64,000 nucleotides of DNA from Croceivirga lutea (GCF_014235875.1 NZ_JACJUK010000001.1:186001-250000), one strand, 5' to 3'; positions 41,863 through 51,893 are shown, counted from the first letter of the stretch. Notes: generated by a model from the sequence alone, not told the origin. Program-made: numbers and translations.

Positions 41863-42672
41863 ATGAGCAAACAAGTAGTTTTAGTAACAGGTGGTTCTGG
41901 CGGAATTGGCAAGGCCATTTGCATGTATCTTCAGCAAAAAGGTTTTATTGTTTACGGTACCACCAGAAAAGTTGAAAAGTATAAAGATTTTTCAGATTTC
42001 AATCTTATTTCTTTAGACGTACATAATGTGGAAAGTATAAAATCGGCAGTACTGTCAATTGTCAAAAAAGAGGGAAGAATAGACATTTTAATTAATAATG
42101 CGGGGATAGGTATAACAGGGCCCGTAGAAGAAACACCGGAAGAAGCCATAGATAAAGTTTTTAACACGAATTTTAAAGGACCCTTACGAATGATACAAGA
42201 GGTGCTTCCAGTGATGCGAAGTCAAAATTCAGGTTTGATTATTAATATAACTTCTATTGCAGGTTATATGGGATTGCCATTTAGGGCATTTTATTCAGCA
42301 TCTAAAGGTGCTTTAGAAGTTGTTGTAGAGGGTTTACGTATGGAAACAAAGCAATTTGGAGTTAAGGTTGTAAATCTTGCACCTGGAGACTACGCAACTA
42401 ATATTGCTGATAGTAGATATACAGTAAGTGCATCAAAAGATTCTGTTTATAAAGAGTCTTACCAAATGTCTTTAGATTTAATGAACGCGCATGTAGATTC
42501 GGGAAGAAATCCTAATGAAGTTGCCAAAAAGATTTTTAAGATAATAAAAACTAAAAATCCAAAAGTTCATTACACCGTAGGTTCGTTCATGCAAAAGTTT
42601 TCAATTTTCTTAAAGAAAATATTACCAAATAACACGTTTGAAAGGTTACTTTTACGTCATTATAAATTGTAG
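41863..42672 (+). CDS. Short-chain dehydrogenase/reductase family oxidoreductase
   Basis: A protein of 269 residues. The cofactor motif VTGGSGGIGKAI, the NNAG motif, the catalytic Ser in NITSIAGYMGLP and Tyr-x3-Lys in YSASKGAL are all intact. The C-terminal region (VGSFMQKFSIFLKKILPNN) resembles the retinol-dehydrogenase-like SDR group. The substrate is unknown. The transaldolase gene follows after 21 bases, so cotranscription is likely, but no pathway link is evident. Confidence 0.88.
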   Translation: MSKQVVLVTGGSGGIGKAICMYLQQKGFIVYGTTRKVEKYKDFSDFNLISLDVHNVESIKSAVLSIVKKEGRIDILINNAGIGITGPVEETPEEAIDKVFNTNFKGPLRMIQEVLPVMRSQNSGLIINITSIAGYMGLPFRAFYSASKGALEVVVEGLRMETKQFGVKVVNLAPGDYATNIADSRYTVSASKDSVYKESYQMSLDLMNAHVDSGRNPNEVAKKIFKIIKTKNPKVHYTVGSFMQKFSIFLKKILPNNTFERLLLRHYKL

Positions 42673-42693
42673 AGCAATTAAATACAACACATT

Positions 42694-43350
42694 ATGAAAT
42701 TTTTTATCGATACTGCCAATCTTGACCAAATTAAAGAAGCTCAGGCTTTAGGGGTTTTAGATGGTGTTACTACAAACCCGTCTTTAATGGCCAAAGAAGG
42801 TATTACAGGCCAAGAAAACATTCTAAAACACTATGTAGACATTTGTAACATAGTAGAAGGTGATGTATCGGCTGAAGTTATAGCAACTGATTTTGAGGGT
42901 ATGGTTAAAGAGGGTGAGGCTTTAGCAGCATTGCACTCTCAAATAGTAGTTAAATTACCCATGATTGCTGATGGAGTAAAAGCATGTAAGTATTTTACAG
43001 ACAAAGGCATTAGAACAAATGTAACATTAGTTTTCTCACCGGGTCAGGCGCTGTTAGCTGCAAAAGCAGGTGCTACTTATGTTTCGCCATTTATTGGCCG
43101 ACTAGATGATATTTCAACAGACGGCTTAAACCTTATCGCAGAGATTAGACAGATTTACGATAACTATGGTTTTACAACTGAAATATTAGCTGCATCTGTA
43201 AGACACACTATGCATGTGATTGATTGTGCTAAAATTGGTGCAGATGTTATGACAGGACCATTGTCAGCAATAAAAGGCCTTTTAAAGCATCCTTTAACTG
43301 ATATTGGTTTAGAAAAGTTTTTAGCGGATTACAAAAAAGGTAATTCTTAA
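42694..43350 (+). CDS. Fructose-6-phosphate aldolase / small transaldolase
   Basis: A protein of 218 residues, the size of the FSA/TalC subfamily rather than the ~320-residue classical transaldolase. It starts [20 protein letters not shown] and has [12 protein letters not shown], the Schiff-base Lys87 in VVKLPM, and [12 protein letters not shown]. Members act as transaldolase or fructose-6-phosphate aldolase, and sequence alone does not decide. In Flavobacteriaceae this protein is usually the cell's only transaldolase, which favours a pentose phosphate role. A terminator follows. Confidence 0.9.
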   Translation: MKFFIDTANLDQIKEAQALGVLDGVTTNPSLMAKEGITGQENILKHYVDICNIVEGDVSAEVIATDFEGMVKEGEALAALHSQIVVKLPMIADGVKACKYFTDKGIRTNVTLVFSPGQALLAAKAGATYVSPFIGRLDDISTDGLNLIAEIRQIYDNYGFTTEILAASVRHTMHVIDCAKIGADVMTGPLSAIKGLLKHPLTDIGLEKFLADYKKGNS

Positions 43351-43376
43351 GATTGCTTACTGTAGCATTAATAAAG

Positions 43377-43396
43377 ACCACTCAATTTTGGGTGGT
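43377..43396 (+). terminator. Terminator after the transaldolase gene
   Basis: A 9-bp stem (ACCACTCAA with TTGGGTGGT, one G-T pair) and a two-base loop, followed by eight Ts. Confidence 0.85.
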
Positions 43397-43402
43397 TTTT
43401 TT

Positions 43403-44788
43403 TTAAAAGGAAGAGTAAAGGTTTCCAAACCCCTCTTTAATAATAGTGTCTTTAGTTATAACACATTTATTAAAACCATCTATTATTAGATTACTTCTAA
43501 CTTCATCAATATCTGAACTTAAAAATTGATTGTTGGTAGAAAGACCTGACTCATTGATAATACTTTTCCACTGACTTTCAGAGGTGCGCAAACAAATACC
43601 TATAAAATTTAAATCAGGATTTTGAGTTTTTAAGGTGGCAATTTGTTTATGTACATTTCTAAAGTGCTTTTTTTGCACTCCAGACCAAAAATAGATTACA
43701 TTTTTATTAGGACTTACAACCTGAGGTAAACCTTTAACTTCACCATTATAGGTTGAAAGAATAATGTTAGGCAACGTATTGTTTGATTGTAGATTACGAA
43801 TACCTTTAACTAAACCCTGAATTTCTTGTTTGTGGTCTTCATTTGTAGAGAGTCCTTCATATTTTGAAACAAAATCTTGGGTTCCTTGTGTAATTTTATG
43901 TTCTTTTAAAAGTGCATCAACAGCAACACTTCTAAATAGGTTATTTCGTAAATCTTCATTCTCAACAGTGCTATCAATTAGTTTTAACTTATGATTGTTA
44001 AGGTGAATATAATTTTCTGGAGTATGATTTTTAGAACCGCAATCTCTAAGGCAAGACATGTAACTTAAATTACTAAAATGATACTTCATATAATCATAAT
44101 AGGGTCTAAAGTAAACCAGTTCATTGTGGTTTAAATCTATCTTTTTTCGATACTGATAATAATTATCATCTAAAGCATGAATTGTCTCTTCACCAGTGTG
44201 TTTTTTATGATAGAAAGGATATTTTTCTTTGTAGATGTAACTATTATAATCAATGGCAGCCATAGCCATCGAAGCTGCTTCCTTTGACAACTCGTCAGAA
44301 GCAATTAAATCTTTTAGCTCATCATTTTTTAAAGTTCTAAGCGAATCAATTTTTGCGCTAAAATCTGTTGGTTTTAATTTGTAAAGTGAGTTAACGTATC
44401 TTTCTTCATCTTCGAAGTTTAAGAACATTTCAATTAGAAAATTGTTAATACCCTGATTTGTTCCTGAGAATACCAGAGATTCATCAAAAGCATTGGTATT
44501 TAAACGTATAATAATACTATCTCCTTTTTCTAAGTAAACATATTGTAATTCTGGAGCGTGATTGAAATGATGAAGGCCTTCATTTACTTCATTAACAACA
44601 AACTTAAATTGATTGTTAGTGTCTATTTTGGCAGAATCAACAACAATATCGTCCTTATAAAGCACAACATAATCACTAGTTGGATTAACAATTTCGCCCG
44701 CAAAATAGGCCGATTCCGAATTGTTATTTTTTTCTGTATTGCAGGAGAACAATAGGGAACAAGCAAGTAACAAATAAAAATTCTTCAT
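43403..44788 (-). CDS. Thioredoxin-fold lipoprotein without redox cysteines (DUF4369-type N-terminus)
   Basis: A protein of 461 residues. Lipobox LFSC at Cys16. A DUF4369-like beta domain (about 25-110; GEIVNPTSDYVVLYKDD and DSAKIDTNNQFKF) is followed by a helical middle and a C-terminal TlpA/thioredoxin-like domain from about residue 335 (NVIYFWSGVQKKHFRNVHKQ). Where TlpA has Trp-Cys-x-x-Cys, this protein has WSGVQKKHF, so the disulfide centre is missing. It is probably periplasmic and may act as a binding or scaffold protein rather than an oxidoreductase. It stands alone between convergent and divergent neighbours. Confidence 0.75.
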   Translation of the reverse strand: MKNFYLLLACSLLFSCNTEKNNNSESAYFAGEIVNPTSDYVVLYKDDIVVDSAKIDTNNQFKFVVNEVNEGLHHFNHAPELQYVYLEKGDSIIIRLNTNAFDESLVFSGTNQGINNFLIEMFLNFEDEERYVNSLYKLKPTDFSAKIDSLRTLKNDELKDLIASDELSKEAASMAMAAIDYNSYIYKEKYPFYHKKHTGEETIHALDDNYYQYRKKIDLNHNELVYFRPYYDYMKYHFSNLSYMSCLRDCGSKNHTPENYIHLNNHKLKLIDSTVENEDLRNNLFRSVAVDALLKEHKITQGTQDFVSKYEGLSTNEDHKQEIQGLVKGIRNLQSNNTLPNIILSTYNGEVKGLPQVVSPNKNVIYFWSGVQKKHFRNVHKQIATLKTQNPDLNFIGICLRTSESQWKSIINESGLSTNNQFLSSDIDEVRSNLIIDGFNKCVITKDTIIKEGFGNLYSSF

Positions 44789-44924
44789 TCAAATCTTTAG
44801 AGGATAACAAATCTAACAATCGGTATTAAGTAGACTTGTTAACAGCTAGTTAAATGTTGTAAATATCAGATTTATAGTGGTTTAAAGCCTAGGAATTAAT
44901 TTAAGAATACCAGTTTAATTTGGT

Positions 44925-44932
44925 TATTTTTG
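44925..44932 (+). promoter_or_regulatory. -7 box (TATTTTTG) of the ABC-F gene
   Basis: An exact TAnnTTTG match 21 bases before the ATG at 44954. Confidence 0.5.
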
Positions 44933-44953
44933 CAAAAAAATTAGAATACATTT

Positions 44954-46588
44954 ATGTTATCAGTTTCAAATCTATCTGTACAGTTTGGTAAACGCGTTTT
45001 ATTTGATGAGGTTAATGTTGCCTTTACAGATGGTAATTGCTACGGCATTATTGGTGCAAACGGGGCAGGTAAATCTACCTTCTTAAAAATTTTAGCAAAG
45101 CAAATTGACCCAACTTCTGGTCATGTACATTTAGAACCAGGAAAACGCATGTCTGTTCTAGAACAGAACCATAATGCGTACGATGAAAATCCGGTTTTAG
45201 AAACGGTGATGATGGGTAACAAGCCTTTATTTAAGATTAAAACTCAAATTGATGAGTTATATGCTGACTATACGGATGAAAATGCTGAAAAAATAGGGGA
45301 GTTACAAGTACAGTTCGAAGAAATGAATGGTTGGAATGCAGAAAGTGATGCTGCTGCCTTATTGAGCAACTTAGGAATTGCTGAAGAATACCATTTTACT
45401 CCTATGGCTGATTTAGATAGCAAATTAAAAGTTAGGGTCTTATTGGCGCAAGCTTTATTTGGAAATCCTGATGTACTAATCATGGATGAGCCTACAAACG
45501 ATTTAGATTATGAAACCATCTCATGGCTAGAAGATTTTTTAGCCATGTATGATAATACTGTAATTGTAGTTTCTCACGATAGACATTTTTTAGATGCGGT
45601 ATGTACCAGCATTGCTGACATAGATTTTGGTAAAATCAATTTATTTTCTGGTAACTACACATTTTGGTATGAGAGTAGCCAATTAGCCGCTAGACAAAGA
45701 GCACAGCAAAACAAAAAGGCGGAAGAAAAAGCCAAAGAATTGCAAGAGTTTATTCAACGTTTTAGTGCTAACGTTGCTAAGAGTAAACAAGCTACATCAC
45801 GTAAAAAAATGCTAGATAAGCTAAAAGTTGATGAAATTAAACCATCAAGTAGAAGATATCCTGCAATTATTTTTGAAAGAGAGCGAGAGGCTGGCGACCA
45901 AATTTTGAATGTTGAGGGGCTTTCAGCAAAAACAGATGAAGGAGAAATATTATTTGAAAATGTTGATATAAACCTTGCTAAAGGAGATAAAGTAGCTATT
46001 ATCTCTAAAGATTCTAGGGCCACCACAGCGTTTTATGAAATTATCACAGGTAATAAAGAGTTACAAGGCGGTAAATTTCAGTGGGGTGTTACTACTGGTC
46101 AATCTTATTTACCCGCAGATAATGCTGAGTATTTTCAGGAAAATATCAACCTTGTAGACTGGTTAAGACAATGGGCAAAGACTGAAGAAGAAAAAGAAGA
46201 AGTTTTCTTACGAGGGTTTTTGGGTAAAATGTTATTTAGCGGAGAGGAAGCTTTAAAGAAATGTACAGTATTGTCTGGAGGTGAAAAAGTAAGATGCATG
46301 CTCAGCCGAATGATGATGCTTAGAGCAAATGTTTTATTGTTAGATGAACCAACAAACCACTTAGATTTAGAAAGTATTACAGCCTTTAATAATTCACTTA
46401 AAAACTTTAAAGGCACGGTGCTAATGACAACACATGACCATGCCTTTGTACAATCTGTAGCAAATAGAGTAATAGAGTTAACGCCTAAGGGTGTAATTGA
46501 TAGGTATTTATCGTTTGATGATTACATGACAGATAAAACTATCAGAGAGCAGCGTACAAAAATGTACACTACCGTTTCTGTAGGCTAA
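44954..46588 (+). CDS. ABC-F family ATPase (YbiT-like) with one degenerate nucleotide site
   Basis: A protein of 544 residues: two ABC domains joined by the P-site linker (about 240-300; SKQATSRKKMLDKLKV), no membrane part. Domain 1 has Walker A GANGAGKST (34-42) and Walker B with Glu179 (IMDEPTNDLD), but its signature is LDSKLKV instead of LSGGQ. Domain 2 has an intact signature LSGGEKVR and Glu465 (LLDEPTNHLD), but its Walker A is ISKDSRATT (350-358). One composite site is thus intact and the other lost. ABC-F proteins act on the ribosomal E site; resistance or translation-factor roles cannot be told apart. The stop overlaps the convergent gene (CTAA). Confidence 0.9.
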   Translation: MLSVSNLSVQFGKRVLFDEVNVAFTDGNCYGIIGANGAGKSTFLKILAKQIDPTSGHVHLEPGKRMSVLEQNHNAYDENPVLETVMMGNKPLFKIKTQIDELYADYTDENAEKIGELQVQFEEMNGWNAESDAAALLSNLGIAEEYHFTPMADLDSKLKVRVLLAQALFGNPDVLIMDEPTNDLDYETISWLEDFLAMYDNTVIVVSHDRHFLDAVCTSIADIDFGKINLFSGNYTFWYESSQLAARQRAQQNKKAEEKAKELQEFIQRFSANVAKSKQATSRKKMLDKLKVDEIKPSSRRYPAIIFEREREAGDQILNVEGLSAKTDEGEILFENVDINLAKGDKVAIISKDSRATTAFYEIITGNKELQGGKFQWGVTTGQSYLPADNAEYFQENINLVDWLRQWAKTEEEKEEVFLRGFLGKMLFSGEEALKKCTVLSGGEKVRCMLSRMMMLRANVLLLDEPTNHLDLESITAFNNSLKNFKGTVLMTTHDHAFVQSVANRVIELTPKGVIDRYLSFDDYMTDKTIREQRTKMYTTVSVG

Positions 46589-47298
46589 GCGTTAAAATAT
46601 TTACTGTTCCAAATAGCCGGGTTAAAGTTTTTTCCTCTTGCAAAGCCATAGTAAATAACAATGGCTCCAATCATTTTAAAATTAAAAAGAAAAATCATTA
46701 CAAACTCGGCTGTGGTATCTGTTTTAGAAAATAGGCCAGATGGCACTAAAAAGGTGATTAAAAAACTAACCAACATTGTTACTAGCGCAAGGTTAATAAT
46801 GTTTTTAAATGGCCAAACCAGCATTTTTCTTAAAGGATGTAAGTCATTACCCCATTTATGAATTAGGTAATAATAACCGTTACCAATAGGAGCAAATAAT
46901 AACGGGTCGTCTTTATCAGCTAATTTAAAAAGCTTAGAAGGCGCCATAATTTTAAAACCCTGAAGTGATGTGCTGTGCTCTTTTTCTAGTTGTTTAATCT
47001 GAGAAATTGCTTCTGTTGGAATTTCCCCTTTAAAATATTTTGAATCTAAAAAGCGTAAACGATAATCAATACATATATTTCTTATAGTATTGATATGATA
47101 AATTCGATTTGACTCTAGGTTATCAAAATCGAAGTTATTCTCCTTTATAACGCTATTAGAAGATAACTTATCTTCAATTCCCTGTCTACATAACTCATCT
47201 TCTTTTAAAATTTGAGCTACTTGTTCCAAAACATCAACATCCGGAATTGATTTGGACTGAAAAACACGAAGTTTTTCTTCAATATTAGTCTTGTTCAT
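46585..47298 (-). CDS. Membrane protein of unknown function
   Basis: A protein of 237 residues. The N-terminal 150 residues are soluble and charged; they contain RLRFLDSKYFKGEIPTEAI and ends in a Lys-Leu-Trp-type region (FAPIGNGYYYLIHKWGNDL). Two hydrophobic helices follow (about 165-187 and 198-220). I recognise no family; similar proteins occur in Flavobacteriaceae next to unrelated genes. It overlaps the ABC-F stop by four bases on the opposite strand and has no operon partner. Confidence 0.7.
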   Translation of the reverse strand: MNKTNIEEKLRVFQSKSIPDVDVLEQVAQILKEDELCRQGIEDKLSSNSVIKENNFDFDNLESNRIYHINTIRNICIDYRLRFLDSKYFKGEIPTEAISQIKQLEKEHSTSLQGFKIMAPSKLFKLADKDDPLLFAPIGNGYYYLIHKWGNDLHPLRKMLVWPFKNIINLALVTMLVSFLITFLVPSGLFSKTDTTAEFVMIFLFNFKMIGAIVIYYGFARGKNFNPAIWNSKYFNA

Positions 47299-47519
47299 TT
47301 TCTTTTTTTAGCAATTAACTCAAAGTTAGAAAAATATCTCTTTTGATTCAAATTGTAGGAGTAAGAATCAATATGTTAATAAATTGTTAAAACCGATAAA
47401 CTGCATAGGCTAAATGTCCCAATAATTCTTAAAAGTTGTTATTTTGTCGACATTAATGTGCATTTCAACGATACATTATACTAATTTGAACACTTGACAA
47501 ACAATCTAACTACTGAAAA

Positions 47520-48086
47520 ATGAACTTCCCCCGTACTATTTTTTTGGTTTGCTTTTTGCTAACCATCTCTTTATCAGTATATAGTCAAAACAATAGTTTA
47601 AATACTATTCCTGCGGCTATATATTTAACCGGTGGTTCATTACACAATTCTTCTGGTTCAGATTCTTTAAAACATCGCACATTTAATGCTGCTTTGAAAA
47701 TTACGCAGCTAGACGACTTATTAAAAAATAGTGGTTCGTTTACCATTTTTGCACCTACAGAAAATGCTTTTTCTCAATTTTCAGCAACAAAGCTTAGGGA
47801 GTTATTTCTATCAGATGATAAAAAAGCATTGAATTATCTGCTTTCTTCTCATATTGTTCCAGGCAAGTTAACTGCCTCAAAGATTTTAAAGGCAATGTGT
47901 AATGGTGGGGGTAAAGCGGTTTTTACTACCATACAAGGAAATAAGTTAACAGCTACCATGTCTGGTGTTGATATTGTTTTAACTGATAGTACTGGTAATA
48001 AAACGAGGATTACAACTGCAGATTTAAAACAAGATAACACTGTTATTCATGAGATAGACAGCGTAATGGTTGCATCAAGAATTTAA
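47520..48086 (+). CDS. Secreted fasciclin (FAS1) domain protein
   Basis: A protein of 188 residues. Signal peptide to about residue 22 (SLSVYSQ). One FAS1 domain (about 45-185) shows the H1 box FTIFAPTENAFSQF, LNYLLSSHIVPGKL in the YH region, and the H2 box VIHEIDSVMVA. Such domains mediate adhesion or surface contact. The 220-base upstream region holds no perfect -7 box. It is convergent with pheT, 11 bases apart, without a visible terminator. Confidence 0.9.
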   Translation: MNFPRTIFLVCFLLTISLSVYSQNNSLNTIPAAIYLTGGSLHNSSGSDSLKHRTFNAALKITQLDDLLKNSGSFTIFAPTENAFSQFSATKLRELFLSDDKKALNYLLSSHIVPGKLTASKILKAMCNGGGKAVFTTIQGNKLTATMSGVDIVLTDSTGNKTRITTADLKQDNTVIHEIDSVMVASRI

Positions 48087-48097
48087 TTTTTTTATTT

Positions 48098-50527
48098 CTA
48101 TCTAAGTTCGGCTCCAAGTTTAGTTTCAAAAGACTTCTGAAGTTTCTGCATTGTTTTATCAATTTGTTTGTCTGTTAGCGTTTTATTTTCATCTTGTAAC
48201 ATAAAGCTAACCGCATACGACTTTTTGCCTCGTGGCAATTTATCACCTACGTAAACATCGAACAAATTCATTGATTTTAATAAGCCCTTTTCAGTATTTA
48301 AGGCCAATTCATTAATTTCTTTATAAGAAATATTTTCATCAACAAGTAATGCCAAATCTCTCTTTACAGCTGGGAACTTTGGAATATCCTTAAATTGTAT
48401 AGCATTATTTTTAACCAAATCTAAAACCGTTTTCCAAGAAATATCAGCATAAAATACGCTAGACTTTAATTCGAATGAATTGGTGTGTTTTTTCTGAACT
48501 ATACCTAGTTGAGCAATCTTTTTTTTCTTGTAGACAAATTCTAGTCCTTCTGAAAAAATATTTGTTGCTTCTAAAGCCTTTTGTTTTATGTTGGTAATAC
48601 CTAATCTTTCAAAAACGGTTTCTAAAAGACCTTTAAAGTAGAAAAAATCTGTAGGTTGCTGACTAATGGCCCAATTTTCAGGAGTTAAGTTGCCTGTAAC
48701 AAAAAGCGAAAGATGTTCTTCTTCGACATACTTATCATTTACTTTTTGATAGGTTTTTTCAAAAGAGAATAACTTTAAATCGCTATTTTTTCTATTAGAA
48801 TTATGCCTTAAGACTTCCAAGCCAGACTGTAAGGTGTTTGTTCGTAAAATAGCTAAATCCGCGCTTAACGGATTTAACATTGAAACTGCAATTTCTTCAG
48901 AATTGGAAGTGATAGAGCCATCAATCTGACTACTTGTTAAGCTATTGGTCAAAATTTCAAAATAACCTCGACCAACTAGCAAATTGGCAACTACATTCTG
49001 TAAACTATGGTTTTCTACTTTAGCCGTAGGAGCTACAGATGTAGTAAATTTTTGTTTGAAATCAATATTATTATAGCCATAAACACGCAAAATCTCTTCA
49101 ATAACATCAACTTCTCTGGTAACATCTGTTCTGTAAGAAGGTACTGTAAGGCCTAATCCAGATTCAGTTACATTATTAATTTTAATTTCAAGCGCTGTTA
49201 AGATTGATTTAATGGTTTCTCGTGGAATCTCTTGACCAATTAATTTATTGATACGTTCAAAGGTTAGAAAGACTTGACATTCTTCTTTTTTAATAGGAAA
49301 TAAATCAACAATTTCTGAGCTTATTTCTCCACCGGCTATTTCTAGAATTAAAATAGCAGCTCTTTTAAGTGCATATTTACAAAGATTTATATCTATTCCT
49401 CTTTCAAATCGAAAAGAGGCATCGGTATTTAAACCATGTCTTTTTGCTGTTTTTCTTATTGAAATAGGGTCAAAATAAGCGCTTTCTAAAAAAATAGAAG
49501 TAGTATTCTTAGTAACACCAGAAAATTCTCCACCAAAAACACCAGCAATACACATGGGTTTTTCACCGTCGCAAATCATTAAATCATCTTGGTGCAAGGT
49601 TCTCTTTTCTCCGTCAAGGGTAACAAATTCGGTATCTTTTGCTAAGGTCTTAACTTTAATTTGTTTTCCTTTAATGCGCTCTGCATCAAAAGCGTGTAGT
49701 GGTTGTCCTAATTCATGCAACACGTAATTTGTAGCATCAACTACGTTGTTAATTGGACTTAAGCCAATAGCTTTTAATCTATTTTGTAACCAAGATGGTG
49801 ATTCTTGTACAGAAATATTATCAATAGTTACCCCACAATATCTTGGAGCAAGTTTTTCATCTTCAACTTCAACATCTATTTTTAGGGTTCTGTTGTCCAC
49901 AGCAAAAGCACTGACTGATGGGGAAATTAATTCAAGATTTATCTCTTGTTGTATTAATCCTGCTCTTAAATCTCTGGCAACACCCATATGACTCATAGCA
50001 TCTGAGCGGTTAGGCGTAAGACCAATTTCAATGGTATAATCATTTTCTACATCAAAAATGTCAATACAAGGCGTACCAGGTTTTAGGTCATTATTTAAAA
50101 CCATAATTCCGTCGTGATTGGTACCTAAACCAAGCTCATCTTCAGCACAAATCATTCCGTGGCTTTCTTCACCTCTAATTTTACCTTTTTTAATTTTCCA
50201 AGCTTCGCCTTCGGCAGTATATAAAATTGTTCCAATGGTAGCTACTGGTACTTTTTGACCTTCAGCTACATTGGGTGCACCACAAACAATTTGCACTGGA
50301 CTTGCTGTACCAATATCAACGGTGGTTAGTTTAAGTCTATCTGCATTAGGGTGTTGAACGCAGGCTAAGACATTACCTACTACAATACCTTTTAATCCTC
50401 CTTTCACAGACTCAAATTCAGTTACACCTTCTACTTCTAAACCAAGGTCAGTTAAGAGTTCTGAGGTTTTTTCAACATCCCAATCTAATTGTAAAAATTG
50501 CTTGAGCCAGTTATAAGAGATTTTCAT
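48098..50527 (-). CDS. pheT: Phenylalanine--tRNA ligase beta subunit
   Basis: A protein of 809 residues, full length. Domains in order: N-terminal B1 with the tRNA/OB-type domain (GIVVGNVLACVQHPNADRLK), B3/B4 with editing function (PRYCGVTIDNISVQESPSW), B5, the catalytic-like core, and the C-terminal anticodon-binding FDX-ACB domain (KFPAVKRDLALLVDENISY). It pairs with PheS, whose gene is not adjacent, as is usual in this phylum. It stands alone on the minus strand. Confidence 0.96.
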   Translation of the reverse strand: MKISYNWLKQFLQLDWDVEKTSELLTDLGLEVEGVTEFESVKGGLKGIVVGNVLACVQHPNADRLKLTTVDIGTASPVQIVCGAPNVAEGQKVPVATIGTILYTAEGEAWKIKKGKIRGEESHGMICAEDELGLGTNHDGIMVLNNDLKPGTPCIDIFDVENDYTIEIGLTPNRSDAMSHMGVARDLRAGLIQQEINLELISPSVSAFAVDNRTLKIDVEVEDEKLAPRYCGVTIDNISVQESPSWLQNRLKAIGLSPINNVVDATNYVLHELGQPLHAFDAERIKGKQIKVKTLAKDTEFVTLDGEKRTLHQDDLMICDGEKPMCIAGVFGGEFSGVTKNTTSIFLESAYFDPISIRKTAKRHGLNTDASFRFERGIDINLCKYALKRAAILILEIAGGEISSEIVDLFPIKKEECQVFLTFERINKLIGQEIPRETIKSILTALEIKINNVTESGLGLTVPSYRTDVTREVDVIEEILRVYGYNNIDFKQKFTTSVAPTAKVENHSLQNVVANLLVGRGYFEILTNSLTSSQIDGSITSNSEEIAVSMLNPLSADLAILRTNTLQSGLEVLRHNSNRKNSDLKLFSFEKTYQKVNDKYVEEEHLSLFVTGNLTPENWAISQQPTDFFYFKGLLETVFERLGITNIKQKALEATNIFSEGLEFVYKKKKIAQLGIVQKKHTNSFELKSSVFYADISWKTVLDLVKNNAIQFKDIPKFPAVKRDLALLVDENISYKEINELALNTEKGLLKSMNLFDVYVGDKLPRGKKSYAVSFMLQDENKTLTDKQIDKTMQKLQKSFETKLGAELR

Positions 50528-50655
50528 TGATCAAAATTAACGTCAGCAAAGATAATCTTTGATAGAAAGCTTTCAAAAGCAAACCCAATCAAGTTTTATC
50601 ATATATTTAAAAGTGAACCATTATATTTTATTTATACTTGAAAAAATTTTTTAAA

Positions 50656-51885
50656 ATGAAGAAATCGCTCCTTGGTTTTATAGTAATAATGCTATTTGTT
50701 GGATGTAAAAAAGAGACCGAAAATCCAAAATTAAAAGTGGGTGCCTGGAAGGGGATTATGACGGTTTCTGAAAATCATGAGCTTCCATTTAATTTTCAAG
50801 TTGTAAATGCATTAAATAATCAATTAGAGTTAAGAGTTTCAAATGCTGATGAAGAGGTTGTGCTAGATGAAATAGCATATAAAGGTGATAGTATTTTTAT
50901 TAAAATGTCTGTTTTTGATGGTATCATTAAAGGAACTTTTACTGACAATAGCATTAATGGCAGTTTCATTGAGGAACCTAGAGATAGAGTAGTGCCATTT
51001 AAAGCCACATTTACAGATTCGCCAAGGTTTGAAGATGTCGACAAAGCTAAGATTGATGTTTCTGGAATTTGGGAAGTGAGTTTTAATTATGAAAATGAAG
51101 AAGATTTTTATCCAGCTAAAGGAATTTTCACCCAAAACGATGGTGTTGTAACGGGTACATTTAGAACTCCAACCGGTGATTACAGGTATTTAGAAGGTGT
51201 TGTAGATGGTGAAGAATTAAAACTATCCACATTTGATGGTACACATGCATTTTTGTTTTTAGCAAATGCCTCTGATAGCACGTTAACTGGTACATTCTAT
51301 TCAGGAACACATTCCATTGAAAAATTTAAGGCTAAACGTAACGAAGCATTTGAATTACCAAATGCTGATGAACTTACTTATTTAAAAGAAGGGTATTCCA
51401 AATTTGATTTTTCATTTATAGATACCGCAAAAAACAAAGTAAGTCTATCTGATGAAAGATTTAAAGATAAGGTGGTGCTTGTACAAATTATGGGTACTTG
51501 GTGCCCCAATTGTTTAGACGAGTCTAGGTTTTACGTAGATTATCTTAAGAATAATCCTAATGATGACTTAGCAATAGTGGCTCTAGCCTTTGAGTATGCA
51601 AAAACCGAAGAAAAGGCTCTAGAAAAACTTAAAAGATTCAAAAACAAAGAAAGTGTGCCGTATTCTGTATTACTGGCGCAATATGGTGGTGCGGATAAAG
51701 ACAAGGCAAATAAAAAGTTACCTATGCTAAATCATGTATTGTCTTACCCTACTACGATTTACATTGATAAATCTGGTAATGTGAGAAAAATTCATACCGG
51801 GTTTAACGGTCCAGCAACTGGAGAAAAATATGTAGAGTTTCAGAATGAATTTAAAGAGACATTAAATAAATTATTGACGGAATAG
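50656..51885 (+). CDS. TlpA-like disulfide reductase lipoprotein
   Basis: A protein of 409 residues from MKKSLLGF; a TTG six codons upstream gives a weaker signal peptide. Lipobox VGCK (Cys17). Residues ~20-240 hold two beta-rich repeats of similar type (LKVGAWKGIMTVSENHELPF and IDVSGIWEVSFNYENEEDF), which look like an internal duplication. The C-terminal thioredoxin domain (about 255-405) has the active GTWCPNCLDE and a cis-Pro in LSYPTTIYID. It reduces or shuffles periplasmic disulfides. Unlike the lipoprotein at 43403, its cysteines are intact. Confidence 0.87.
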   Translation: MKKSLLGFIVIMLFVGCKKETENPKLKVGAWKGIMTVSENHELPFNFQVVNALNNQLELRVSNADEEVVLDEIAYKGDSIFIKMSVFDGIIKGTFTDNSINGSFIEEPRDRVVPFKATFTDSPRFEDVDKAKIDVSGIWEVSFNYENEEDFYPAKGIFTQNDGVVTGTFRTPTGDYRYLEGVVDGEELKLSTFDGTHAFLFLANASDSTLTGTFYSGTHSIEKFKAKRNEAFELPNADELTYLKEGYSKFDFSFIDTAKNKVSLSDERFKDKVVLVQIMGTWCPNCLDESRFYVDYLKNNPNDDLAIVALAFEYAKTEEKALEKLKRFKNKESVPYSVLLAQYGGADKDKANKKLPMLNHVLSYPTTIYIDKSGNVRKIHTGFNGPATGEKYVEFQNEFKETLNKLLTE

Positions 51886-51893
51886 TAAACAAT

